A stretch of 64,000 nucleotides of DNA. Source: Hyphomicrobiales bacterium. Its GTDB lineage: Bacteria; Pseudomonadota; Alphaproteobacteria; Rhizobiales; Devosiaceae. The translations under genes and the position numbers were made by a program. The notes beneath the pieces were generated by a model. The model did not search any database. It was given only the letters and a program-made list of their open reading frames with translations, and had not been told where the DNA came from. Each line of letters starts with the position of its first letter. Positions within the stretch are counted from its first letter, which is position 1. Location: the NCBI GenBank assembly GCA_027487555.1, contig JAIYDI010000018.1, forward strand, positions 124,001 through 188,000, given 5' to 3'. Below are positions 34,935 to 42,513 of this stretch, piece by piece.

Positions 34935-36302
34935 TCAGGCGGCGTTGCCGCGCCGCTCGCCGGGCGGCGGGACGGAAATCCCCTCGTCGGCATATTCGTT
35001 GAGTTTGTTGCGCAGCGTACGGATGGAAATGCCGAGGATATTTGCGGCATGCGTGCGGTTGCCGAGAACATGGTCGAGCGTATCGAGGATCAGGTCGCGC
35101 TCGACATCGGCGACAGTGCGGCCCACCAGCGTTTCGGCGACAGTCTGCGCCGTGCGGACTGCCTGAGTGGCGACGGAATTGCGCGCGGCGTCCTCGAGCC
35201 CCGTGCCATCTGGCATGAGGATGGCATCGGGGCCGATGATTTCGGAGGGCGCGAGCAGCACGGCGCGATGCAGGGTGTTCTCGAGTTCGCGCACATTGCC
35301 GCGCCAGGGCGCCCTCAGCAGCAGGTCGCGGGCTTCGTTGGAGAGCATGCGGCGCCCTAGGCCATTGGCCTTGACGTATTTTTCGACAAAGAATTCCGAG
35401 AGCGCTGCGATATCCTCGGGGCGCTCGCGGAGCGGCGGCAGCTTGAGGTTCACGACGTTGAGCCGGAACAGCAGATCCTCGCGGAAGCTGCCTTCCTTCA
35501 CTGCATCGGCAAGGTTGCGGTTGGAGGTGGCGATGACGCGGATATCGACCGGCACGGGCTTGGTGCCGCCGACGCGATCGATCAGGCGTTCCTGCAGGGC
35601 GCGGAGCAGCTTGGCCTGCAGCCGCACATCCATTTCCGAGATTTCATCGAGCAGCAAGGTGCCGCCCGAGGCTTCCTCGAACTTGCCGATACGGCGGGCG
35701 ATGGCGCCGGTGAAGGCGCCTTTCTCATGGCCGAAGAGTTCGGATTCGAGCAGCGCCTCGGGGATGGCGGCGCAGTTGACCGAGATGAAGGGCTTTCCGG
35801 CGCGTTTCGATCTGGCGTGCAGGTGCTTGGCCATCACCTCCTTGCCGGTACCGCTTTCGCCGGTGATTAGCACCGAGGCGTCGGAGGGAGCGACTTGATC
35901 GGCGAGCTTCACGACGCGGGCCATGGCTGGATCGCGAAAGAGGAAATCGGTCGATTCACGCGCGACGGCGGCGATGATCGCGGCGATCAGTTCGGCATCG
36001 GGCGGTAGCGGGATATATTCCTTGGCGCCGGCGCGAATGGCGTTGACGGCCGCGGCCGCGTTGCTCTCCGTGCCGCAGGCGACGACAGGCACGACGATGC
36101 GCTCGGCATCGAGGCCTGCGATCAGCCCGGCGATATCCATGATGACGTCGACGAGCAGCAGATCTGCGCCGCGCCCGGCGCGGAGCGCGGCAAGGGCGAT
36201 CTCGATGGAGGGCGCATGGGCGACCTTGGCACCGCCCTGCATGGCGAGACGCGTCGCTTCAGTGAGTTGGCCCTCGAGGGGCCCGACGATCAGTAAGCGC
36301 AT
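34935..36302 (-). CDS. flbD: sigma-54-dependent flagellar regulator FlbD
   Basis: Protein of 455 residues. An N-terminal receiver-like domain (1-115) lacks the usual paired acidic residues near residue 8 (it reads LLIVGPLEG) but keeps D52 and K94, as in the atypical FlbD receiver of Caulobacter. The AAA+ domain follows, with Walker A GESGTGKE (148-155), the sigma-54 contact loop GAFTGA (195-200) and GTLLLDEISEMD. A Fis-type helix-turn-helix (HVLGNRTHAANILGISIRTLRNKLNEY) ends the protein. It activates late flagellar promoters with sigma-54 and represses early ones in Caulobacter. The start at 36302 (MRLLIVGP) is preferred over extension into the heptad tract. Confidence 0.95.
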   Translation of the reverse strand: MRLLIVGPLEGQLTEATRLAMQGGAKVAHAPSIEIALAALRAGRGADLLLVDVIMDIAGLIAGLDAERIVVPVVACGTESNAAAAVNAIRAGAKEYIPLPPDAELIAAIIAAVARESTDFLFRDPAMARVVKLADQVAPSDASVLITGESGTGKEVMAKHLHARSKRAGKPFISVNCAAIPEALLESELFGHEKGAFTGAIARRIGKFEEASGGTLLLDEISEMDVRLQAKLLRALQERLIDRVGGTKPVPVDIRVIATSNRNLADAVKEGSFREDLLFRLNVVNLKLPPLRERPEDIAALSEFFVEKYVKANGLGRRMLSNEARDLLLRAPWRGNVRELENTLHRAVLLAPSEIIGPDAILMPDGTGLEDAARNSVATQAVRTAQTVAETLVGRTVADVERDLILDTLDHVLGNRTHAANILGISIRTLRNKLNEYADEGISVPPPGERRGNAA

Positions 36303-36322
36303 GGGAGGTCTCCGCGGGCGGT

Positions 36323-36438
36323 AGTCGGCAATCGGCCAAGAAGGGCAATCGGCAATCGGCAATCGGCAATCGGAAAGGGGACGAAAGCAGAGGGGGCAGG
36401 AGGCGATTCGACTGCCGATTGCCGATTGCCGATTGCCG
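36323..36438. repeat. inverted pair of heptad tracts between flbD and fliN
   Basis: The left arm has AATCGGC at 36330-36336 and four units at 36347-36374. The right arm has three complementary GCCGATT units plus a partial (36414-36438). The arms are separated by about 40 purine-rich bases and could form a long hairpin in the fliF-operon transcript. Confidence 0.75.
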
Positions 36439-36469
36439 TCTCAGGCAAATGGAACGCGCTGTGCATCTC

Positions 36470-36799
36470 TCACGCCGCCTTGATGATTTCGGTCATGGTG
36501 ACGCCGAGCCGGTTTTCGACGAGTACGATTTCGCCGCGGGCGACGAGCCGGTCGTTGACGTAGATCTCGACGGCTTCGCCAACCTGCCGGTCAAGCTCGA
36601 CCACGGTGCCGATATCCATCTTGAGCAGTTCCGCCACGGGAATCTTGGCGCGTCCAAGAACCACCGAAATGCGGACGGGAACGTCGAAGACCGCCTCGAG
36701 ATCGGCGGCGGTGCGCTCGCCGATGACAGGCTGGCCGTCGCGAGCCTGCGCCTGCATTTCCTCGAAGCTGCCGCCTGCGCCCATGTCGCCGGTGCTCAT
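36470..36799 (-). CDS. fliN: flagellar motor switch protein FliN
   Basis: Protein of 109 residues. The SpoA-type domain occupies about residues 35-105 (LEAVFDVPVRISVVLGRAKIPVAELLKMDIGTVVELDRQ, then VEIYVNDRLVARGEIVLVENRLGVTMTEI), diagnostic of FliN. It forms most of the cytoplasmic C-ring and binds FliH during export. Its ATG overlaps the fliH stop codon (36796-36799, ATGA), so translation is coupled. About 170 bases, including an inverted heptad tract, separate it from flbD. Confidence 0.96.
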   Translation of the reverse strand: MSTGDMGAGGSFEEMQAQARDGQPVIGERTAADLEAVFDVPVRISVVLGRAKIPVAELLKMDIGTVVELDRQVGEAVEIYVNDRLVARGEIVLVENRLGVTMTEIIKAA

Positions 36800-37443
36800 T
36801 GTGAGATCTCCTCATCAGGATTGGCCACGATGCCGTGGGCGGCGAAGTAATCGGCAATGCGCCGGTCGATCTCGGCATTGATCTCTGCCGACGAGCGCAC
36901 CACGCCGCCGTCGGCCCATTCGAGCCGGGCGTCACCGAGGGGAATATCGGGATCGCCCAGAACGACCAGGCGACCCGAAAAGCCGGAGGTCTGCATGCGC
37001 GCCGTGGCGATGTCGCGCACGGCATCGGCAAGCTCCGGGGCACAGCGGATGACGAGGTGCGGGACCCCGTTGAGGCTCGACATGCAATCGGCGATGAGCG
37101 CTGAAAGCTCGCCGGTGGGCTCGCGCTCGACAAAGGCGGCGGCGAGCTTTCGGGCAATGGCGGCCGCGAGGATCACGGCTTCGCCGGTGGCATGGCGGCC
37201 GAGATCGTCCATGCCCGCGACGAGGGCAGCCGCCTGGTTGCCGATCTGGTCGGCGGCGGCGAGCAATTGCTTGTTGGCCTTGGCGATCGCGGTCTTTTCG
37301 CCGTCGACGAGACCAGCCGCATAGCCTTCCTTGCGTGCCGCCTCGAGTTTCTTCGACAGCGCGCTCTCGGTCATGAGCGAGCCCTTCTCGGCGTTGCGAC
37401 CGAGGTCGAGGTCGAAGGTGAACTTGGCGGGGGTTGCGGTCAT
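36796..37443 (-). CDS. fliH: flagellar export regulator FliH (FlbE-type)
   Basis: Protein of 215 residues between fliG and fliN, the position of flbE/fliH in the Caulobacter fliF operon. It has a charged helical N-terminus with ALSKKLEAARKEGYAAGLVDGE, a central helical stretch (AAAIARKLAAAFVEREPTGE) and the C-terminal domain with HLVIRCAPELADAVRDIA and LGDPDIPLGDARLEWADGGVVR. That last motif is typical of the FliH/YscL C-terminal domain. FliH regulates the FliI ATPase and docks it to the C-ring through FliN. The starts and stops of neighbouring genes almost touch (one base between fliH and fliG), so co-expression is clear. Confidence 0.92.
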   Translation of the reverse strand: MTATPAKFTFDLDLGRNAEKGSLMTESALSKKLEAARKEGYAAGLVDGEKTAIAKANKQLLAAADQIGNQAAALVAGMDDLGRHATGEAVILAAAIARKLAAAFVEREPTGELSALIADCMSSLNGVPHLVIRCAPELADAVRDIATARMQTSGFSGRLVVLGDPDIPLGDARLEWADGGVVRSSAEINAEIDRRIADYFAAHGIVANPDEEISQ

Positions 37444-37444
37444 G

Positions 37445-38518
37445 TCAGCCGATCATCGCGTCGTCGGACTTGTTCTTGGTGATGACGATCTCGCCCTTTG
37501 CGGCGGCGTCCTTCGCGGTTGCCACCATGCGCCCCTGCGACTCGTCGACATCCTTGAGGCGCACCGGGCCCATGGCGGCCATGTCGTCCTTCAGCATCTT
37601 GGCGGCGCGGCCCGACATGTTGGTGAAAAACACATCCTTGACCGTATCGGAGGCGCCCTTGAGCGCTAGGGCCAGTTCCTTCTTGTCCATTTTCTGAATC
37701 AGGGTCTGGATGGCGGCTGCTTCGAGCTTGGACAAATCCTCGAAGGTGAACATCAGCGACTTGATACGCTCCGCCGATTCACGGTCGCGCTCCTCGAGCG
37801 TGGTGATGAAGCGCGCCTCCGTCTGGCGGTCGAAGGCGTTGAAGATTTCCGCCATCTGCTCGTGGCTGTCGCGGCGCTTGGTGTGGCTGAGGGTCGACAT
37901 GAACTCGGTGCGCAGCGTCGTCTCGATCTTTTCAAGAATCTCCTTCTGGACCGGCTCGAGGGAGAGCATGCGCTGCACCACTTCCATCGAAAGTTCCTCG
38001 GGGAGCGAGGCAAGCACCTTCGAGGCGTGCTCGGGCACCAGCTTGCTGAGCACGACGGCGATGGTCTGGGGGTATTCGTTCTTCAGGTAGTTGGCGAGTA
38101 TGTCTTCCTGAACGTTGGACAGCTTCTCCCACATGGTGCGGCCGGCGGGGCCGCGGATTTCCTCCATGATCGCGTCGACGCGATCGGGCGGCAGGAAGGA
38201 GAGCAGCAGCCGCTGCGTGGTTTCGGCGTTGCCCGAGATATTGCCCTTGGACGAGACCACGGTAACGAACTCGGCAAGGAGCATGTCGAGCATGTCCTGC
38301 GTGATGGGGCCGAGGCGGACCATGGCGCGGGACAGTGTGCGGATCTCCATCTCGTCGAGCTGCTCGAGGATGGGGCGGCCGAAATCGGGGCCGAGCGCGA
38401 GGAGCAGAACCGCAGCCTTTTCGTCGCCGGGAAGGCTGCGCTGCGTCGCCTGCGCGCCGACGATGAGGCTGCCGGTGAAGCTTTGCGAAGAGCCTGCATT
38501 GAGATCTGGAACGGCCAT
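37445..38518 (-). CDS. fliG: flagellar motor switch protein FliG
   Basis: Protein of 357 residues. The N-terminal domain (FLALGPDFG-type segment, [16 protein letters not shown]) binds FliF. The middle domain contains [30 protein letters not shown], the EHPQ-like motif region that binds FliM. The C-terminal torque domain has [34 protein letters not shown] with the charged residues that contact the stator. It ends just before fliH and begins 15 bases after the fliF stop codon. FliM is not encoded in this window. Confidence 0.97.
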   Translation of the reverse strand: MAVPDLNAGSSQSFTGSLIVGAQATQRSLPGDEKAAVLLLALGPDFGRPILEQLDEMEIRTLSRAMVRLGPITQDMLDMLLAEFVTVVSSKGNISGNAETTQRLLLSFLPPDRVDAIMEEIRGPAGRTMWEKLSNVQEDILANYLKNEYPQTIAVVLSKLVPEHASKVLASLPEELSMEVVQRMLSLEPVQKEILEKIETTLRTEFMSTLSHTKRRDSHEQMAEIFNAFDRQTEARFITTLEERDRESAERIKSLMFTFEDLSKLEAAAIQTLIQKMDKKELALALKGASDTVKDVFFTNMSGRAAKMLKDDMAAMGPVRLKDVDESQGRMVATAKDAAAKGEIVITKNKSDDAMIG

Positions 38519-38533
38519 CTACCTACTGCCTGC

Positions 38534-40210
38534 TCAGGTGGCGTTGGAGAGCCAGTCGCGCACGATCAGCGCGGCCTGCTTGGGGTTTTCCTCGATGAGA
38601 CCGCCGACGGTCTTCATCGTCTGAATTTGCTGCTCGCCCATCGACTTGGCGTTGCGGACCCAATCGGGGAGGCCCTTTTCCAGCTCATCCTCGGGATAGG
38701 AGGAGTTGCCCGGCAATTGCTGGATCGGCGAGGTGATGGTGACCGAGCCGAACTGCCCTGGCCCGCCGGCACCCGCGGTGCCGATCTCGGCGCTTTGCGG
38801 CAGGGAGAGCGGCGCTTCGGGCGCCATGACGCGCTTCAGCAGCGGGCGCATGATGAAGAAGATGAGAGCAAGCCCGATCAGGACCGTCACGGCCATCTGG
38901 GCCATGTTCATCAGATCATCGCGGGTGAAGTCGAAGAGGCCGGGGGCAGCGGTGCCCTGCGCGGTGAGCTCGGGCCGATCGGCGAACTGCAGGTTGGTGA
39001 CCTGGATCTGGTCGCCACGGGCATCGGAGAAGCCGACGGCGGACTTCACCAGCGCCGTGATCTGTTCGAGTTGTACCTGGTCGCGCGGGGTGTAGGTCGA
39101 CTGGCCGGAGGCGTCGGTGGTGTAGACGCCATCGACGACGACCGCGATCGACAGGCGCTTGACCGACCCGGCCTCGGTCATCTCGGTCTGGGTGACCTTG
39201 GAAATCTCGAAATTGGTGGTTTCCTCGGTCGTCGAGCCCTCCTCGGAGGTGCCGCCATTCGCCGTACCGGCGCCACTCGCGCCCGGCAGCTCGTTGGCGA
39301 CCGATACCTGGCCACCATCGCCCGGGCCCTGCGAGGTGTTGGCGAGTTCGCGCGTCTGGGTGGAGCGGGCGACCTGGCCATTTGGATCGAAGGTCTCGGA
39401 GGTCTTGGTGAGTCGGTTCATGTCGAGCTCGGCGGAGACCTGCACCCTGGCGCGGCCCGAGCCGACGATGTTGGCGAGCATGTCCTCGACGCGCTGGGTC
39501 AGGCGGGTCTCGACGGCGAGCTGGCGCTCCTCCGCTTCGCCAGCGGCGACATCATCCGGGCCATTGCCGGCACCGGACGCAAGCAGGCGACCGGAATCGT
39601 CGACGATCGAGACGCGGGTCGGGGTCAGTCCCTCGATCGCCGAGGCGACGAGATGCTGGATGGCACGGATTTCGCCGCCGGCGAGTTCGCCACGGACGGA
39701 GACGACGATGGAGGCGGTCGGGTCCTTCTGCTCGCGGCTGAACAGGGCGCGCTCGGGCAGGACGAGATGGACGCGGGCGCTCTTGATGCGGGCGAGCGAG
39801 GAGATTGTGCGGGCAAGTTCACCTTCGAGCGCGCGGACATTGTTGATGTTCTGCACGAAGCTGGTCGAGCCGAGGGTCGATTGCTGGTCGAAGATTTCGT
39901 AGCCAACCTGGCCGCGGTTCGGCAGGCCGTTTTCGGCGAGCGCCATGCGCAGCTGGGTGATCTGATCGCGCGGGACGAGCACGGTGTCGCCATCGCCCCT
40001 GAGTTCATAGGGGACGTTCTGGGTCTGCAACTCCTTGATGATCGCGGCGGAATCCTCAAAGGACAGGCCCGAATAGAGTGGCGCCAGCTGCGGTGTCGAG
40101 GCGCGCATCACAAGAAACGCGATGACGCCAAGGGTGAGCAGCGCCACCATGCCCATGGCGGCAAGGCGCGCCAGCCCGAGCCGATTGAAGAACTGCAAGA
40201 CCTCGTTCAC
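38534..40210 (-). CDS. fliF: flagellar MS-ring protein FliF
   Basis: Protein of 558 residues. It has an N-terminal membrane helix (about 13-35), the periplasmic YscJ-like ring-building motif region (APLYSGLSFEDSAAIIKELQ, VPRDQITQLRMALAENGLP), a long periplasmic part, and a second helix near 430-450 followed by the cytoplasmic tail that binds FliG. It is the first structure assembled in the flagellar basal body. It heads the fliF-fliG-fliH-fliN-flbD-flhA operon, the same order as in Caulobacter, where CtrA controls the fliF promoter. A matching CtrA-like box is present at 40292-40307. Confidence 0.97.
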   Translation of the reverse strand: MNEVLQFFNRLGLARLAAMGMVALLTLGVIAFLVMRASTPQLAPLYSGLSFEDSAAIIKELQTQNVPYELRGDGDTVLVPRDQITQLRMALAENGLPNRGQVGYEIFDQQSTLGSTSFVQNINNVRALEGELARTISSLARIKSARVHLVLPERALFSREQKDPTASIVVSVRGELAGGEIRAIQHLVASAIEGLTPTRVSIVDDSGRLLASGAGNGPDDVAAGEAEERQLAVETRLTQRVEDMLANIVGSGRARVQVSAELDMNRLTKTSETFDPNGQVARSTQTRELANTSQGPGDGGQVSVANELPGASGAGTANGGTSEEGSTTEETTNFEISKVTQTEMTEAGSVKRLSIAVVVDGVYTTDASGQSTYTPRDQVQLEQITALVKSAVGFSDARGDQIQVTNLQFADRPELTAQGTAAPGLFDFTRDDLMNMAQMAVTVLIGLALIFFIMRPLLKRVMAPEAPLSLPQSAEIGTAGAGGPGQFGSVTITSPIQQLPGNSSYPEDELEKGLPDWVRNAKSMGEQQIQTMKTVGGLIEENPKQAALIVRDWLSNAT

Positions 40211-40291
40211 GCGCCGAACCCGACCTTTGGACCCCCAGCCGCAAGCGGTTTCCCGACTCCGGCCCGATAGGCAAAAATTACCGAGCGGTTG

Positions 40292-40307
40292 GTAAACAAG
40301 TGGTTAA
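40292..40307 (-). promoter_or_regulatory. candidate CtrA box upstream of fliF
   Basis: Read on the minus strand the site is TTAA-CCACTTG-TTTAC, one base from the consensus. It lies about 82-97 bases upstream of the fliF start codon, matching the known CtrA control of the Caulobacter fliF operon. Confidence 0.6.
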
Positions 40308-40425
40308 TGCCGCGTCGCGTTTTGCAACATGCGGCAGGTTTTGCCGGGGAGAGTCAGGGCTTCGTTAACAGGTGTTGCCGAATTGCCGACGCGAATGCGC
40401 AGACCGAGCGCAGGGCGCCAACGCG

Positions 40426-40458
40426 AAAGCCCGCCGCGGCGATGCCGGGCGGGCCTTT
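40426..40458 (-). terminator. terminator hairpin after sciP
   Basis: AAAGCCCGCC at 40426-40435 pairs, with small bulges, with GGCGGGCCTTT ending at 40458. It follows the sciP stop codon on the minus strand and would separate sciP from the fliF promoter. Confidence 0.65.
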
Positions 40459-40479
40459 GAACGCGCGGTGGAAGGCAGA

Positions 40480-40758
40480 TCAGCCTTCGCGGTAGTGCTG
40501 GATCCAGGTGGTCCGCAATCCGGCGAGACCGTGCTTGTCGATCGCGGCCTGCCAGTTGAGGAATTCGTCAACCGACAGGGTATAGCGCTGACAGGCTTCC
40601 TCGAGGCTGAGGAGACCACCGCGAACAGCGGCGACGACCTCGGCCTTCCGGCGGATCACCCAACGGCGGGTATTGGTCGGGGGAAGATCCGCGATCGTCA
40701 GCGGACTACCGTCCGGACCGATGACATACTTCACCCGAGGACGCATTTGGACGGTCAT
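40480..40758 (-). CDS. sciP: CtrA inhibitory protein SciP (DUF1153)
   Basis: Protein of 92 residues made almost entirely of the DUF1153 domain: RPRVKYVIGPDGSPLTIADL, then NTRRWVIRRKAEVVAAVRGG and a helix-turn-helix-like LLSLEEACQRYTLSVDEFLNWQ. In Caulobacter SciP binds CtrA and blocks its activation of target promoters in swarmer cells. The start at 40758 is the ATG giving MTVQMRPRV; a GTG three codons upstream is in frame. It stands alone upstream of the fliF operon, with its own terminator and a CtrA-like box 50-66 bases before its start, which suggests CtrA drives its own antagonist. Confidence 0.95.
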   Translation of the reverse strand: MTVQMRPRVKYVIGPDGSPLTIADLPPTNTRRWVIRRKAEVVAAVRGGLLSLEEACQRYTLSVDEFLNWQAAIDKHGLAGLRTTWIQHYREG

Positions 40759-40808
40759 TGTACTCACTTACTCAACCCTGACCACGATTGAGACGGTACC
40801 CGAACGCG

Positions 40809-40824
40809 CTTAAAATTCGGATAA
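40809..40824 (-). promoter_or_regulatory. candidate CtrA box upstream of sciP
   Basis: Read on the minus strand the site is TTAT-CCGAATT-TTAAG. It has the right N7 spacing but two changes from TTAA-N7-TTAAC (one within the core tetrads). It lies 50-66 bases upstream of the sciP start. Confidence 0.45.
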
Positions 40825-41012
40825 GACATTGCTTACAATACGTTAAAAGCTTTCGGCATTTCCCCGCAAACGGTTCGGAAAGACGCAGAATCCGTCCGGA
40901 CCCCAAGACTCGCCGTCAGGGCTTATCCGGAAGTCTGCGTCGCGGGGCCGTCGTGTGTCGTTGCCGGTGCCTTGTCGCGGTTCTAGACTGGTCCGAGACC
41001 ATGGAGGGCCAG

Positions 41013-41564
41013 ATGGCCAAGGACTATCCTGCGCTGACGCCGCATCTGAGGGAGTTCATTTCCCGCCAGCATATCTTCTTTACCGCAACGGCCGCGGCGG
41101 GGACGCGCGTGAACATCTCGCCGCGCGCTACCGATCAGTTCCGCCTACTCGGCGACAATGCGGCCTGCTATCTCGACCGGACCGGCAGCGGCAACGAAAC
41201 CAGCGCGCACCTGCTTGCGGACGGGCGGATGACCATCATGTTCTGCGCGGTCGAAGGGCCGCCGCTGATCCTCAGGCTCTATGGCAAGGGGAGGGTGATC
41301 CACCGCTCGGACGCCGAATATGCCGACGTGCTGACAGGGCAGTTCGCGGGGGTGGAGCCGCTTGGCGCCCGTCAGATCGTGCGAATTGACTTCGACCTTG
41401 TGAAGACGAGCTGCGGCTATGGCGTGCCCCTGATGGCCTATGAAGGCGAGCGGGACACCATGGATCGCTGGGCGGAAAGCAAGGGCGGCGACGGAATACG
41501 CGCCTATTGGCAGGAGAAGAACCTCGTGAGCATGGACGGGCTGCCCACGGGGTTCGTCGAGTAG
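41013..41564 (+). CDS. pyridoxamine 5'-phosphate oxidase-like flavin-binding protein
   Basis: Protein of 183 residues with the split-barrel fold of the PNPOx family. Markers are FISRQHIFFTATAAAGTRVNISPRATDQFRLL near the N-terminus, YLDRTGSGNETSAHLLADGRMTIMFCAVEGPPLILRLYGKGRVI in the middle, and a C-terminal helical segment. GGAGG five bases upstream of 41013 fixes the start there rather than at the in-frame ATG 41001. Members bind FMN, heme or F420; this subgroup is of unknown activity and is distinct from the vitamin B6 enzyme PdxH. It has no obvious partner gene. Confidence 0.88.
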   Translation: MAKDYPALTPHLREFISRQHIFFTATAAAGTRVNISPRATDQFRLLGDNAACYLDRTGSGNETSAHLLADGRMTIMFCAVEGPPLILRLYGKGRVIHRSDAEYADVLTGQFAGVEPLGARQIVRIDFDLVKTSCGYGVPLMAYEGERDTMDRWAESKGGDGIRAYWQEKNLVSMDGLPTGFVE

Positions 41565-41568
41565 GCGG

Positions 41569-41610
41569 AAGTGGCAAGTGGGATTTAGGACGTGGGAAGC
41601 AGGAATCTGG
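41569..41610 (+). repeat. heptad tandem tract, six degenerate units
   Basis: AAGTGGC, AAGTGGG, ATTTAGG, ACGTGGG, AAGCAGG and AATCTGG follow the stop codon of the PNPOx-like gene by four bases. More degenerate than the tract at 17522-17591 but with the same AANTNGG form. Confidence 0.65.
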
Positions 41611-41629
41611 TACGGCCCGCCTCGCCTTT

Positions 41630-41766
41630 CGTCGTTCGACACGCTCACGATGAGGAACTCAGGGCAAGGCTACCATGTGCACCAGGGCGTCCTGGCGTGC
41701 GGCAGGACTGCTTGTTGACCTGACCGCAGCGAACAGGACCCATCCCGAGGGTGTCGAAGGACGAGG
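41630..41766. repeat. inverted pair of the CTCAGGATGAGG-type dispersed repeat
   Basis: A forward copy (CGTTCGACACGCTCACGATG, 41630-41655) and an inverted copy (CATCCCGAGGGTGTCGAAGG onward, 41741-41766) flank about 85 bases between the convergent PNPOx-like gene and flgD. The arrangement may also terminate both genes. Confidence 0.6.
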
Positions 41767-41820
41767 ACCGAGAGCGCTTTAGCCCAAGTGCATGAGGACC
41801 ATCGCTCCCTGCACATGCGG

Positions 41821-42504
41821 TCAGGTTCCGGTCGTGGCTGTCGTCTTCGCCGAGACGGTATTGACCGCCGAAAGCGTGACGCGGCCGGTGCCGAGCAGCA
41901 GCACCGGCTCGTCGCCGGAGAAATCGACGCCGGTGACTTCGCCCGCCATCTGGGTAGCCACGCTGACCACCTTGCCGTCGGAATCCTTGGCGCTGATCTT
42001 CAGCGAGTAGGCGCCATCGGCTTTGGCCTTGCCGTCATTGCCGATACCGTCCCACTGGAAGACGCTTTCGCCCTGGGCGACATTCCCCGTCTTGGTGAAC
42101 ACTGTGTTGCCATTGGCATCGACCACACTGGCGGTAATCGTGGCGGCCTTGGGCACCGAGAAACGCCAGCTGGCGGCGCCATCGGTGAGCTGAGTCTTGG
42201 TGCCATCGGCGGTAATCACCTTGCCGACATAGCTTACTGCCTGGGTGTTGGTGGAGTTCTGCGTCGCCTCCATCATGGCGGCGAGATAGTCGTTGGTCTT
42301 GAGCTGCTGCTCGACGCCGGTGAACTGCACGAGCTGCTGTGTGAACTGGTTTGTATCGAGCGGATCGAGCGGATTCTGGTTCTTGAGCTGCGTGGTGAGC
42401 AGCTGCAGGAATGTATCGAAGTTCTGCGCGATGGTCTGGCGGCTGGAGCTCATGGCTCCGGTGCTGGACGCACTGGACGTGGACGAGGTGGAACTGACGG
42501 CCAT
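41821..42504 (-). CDS. flgD: flagellar hook-assembly scaffold protein FlgD
   Basis: Protein of 227 residues. The N-terminal part has the export and family signature NFDTFLQLLTTQLKNQNPLDPLDTNQFTQQLVQFTGVEQQLKTN, and the C-terminal part has the Ig-like fold typical of FlgD (ATITASVVDANGNTVFTK, FQWDGIGNDGKAKADGAYSLKI). It caps the growing hook and is removed on completion. It starts nine bases after the fliK stop codon, so the two hook genes form an operon: FliK measures the hook and FlgD assembles it. Confidence 0.95.
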   Translation of the reverse strand: MAVSSTSSTSSASSTGAMSSSRQTIAQNFDTFLQLLTTQLKNQNPLDPLDTNQFTQQLVQFTGVEQQLKTNDYLAAMMEATQNSTNTQAVSYVGKVITADGTKTQLTDGAASWRFSVPKAATITASVVDANGNTVFTKTGNVAQGESVFQWDGIGNDGKAKADGAYSLKISAKDSDGKVVSVATQMAGEVTGVDFSGDEPVLLLGTGRVTLSAVNTVSAKTTATTGT

Positions 42505-42513
42505 TCAGGCCTC

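Noticed and set aside
37862-40270. Plus-strand open frame of about 800 codons opposite fliG and fliF
   Set aside because: It is an antisense shadow in GC-rich DNA; the opposite strand encodes unmistakable FliG and FliF.
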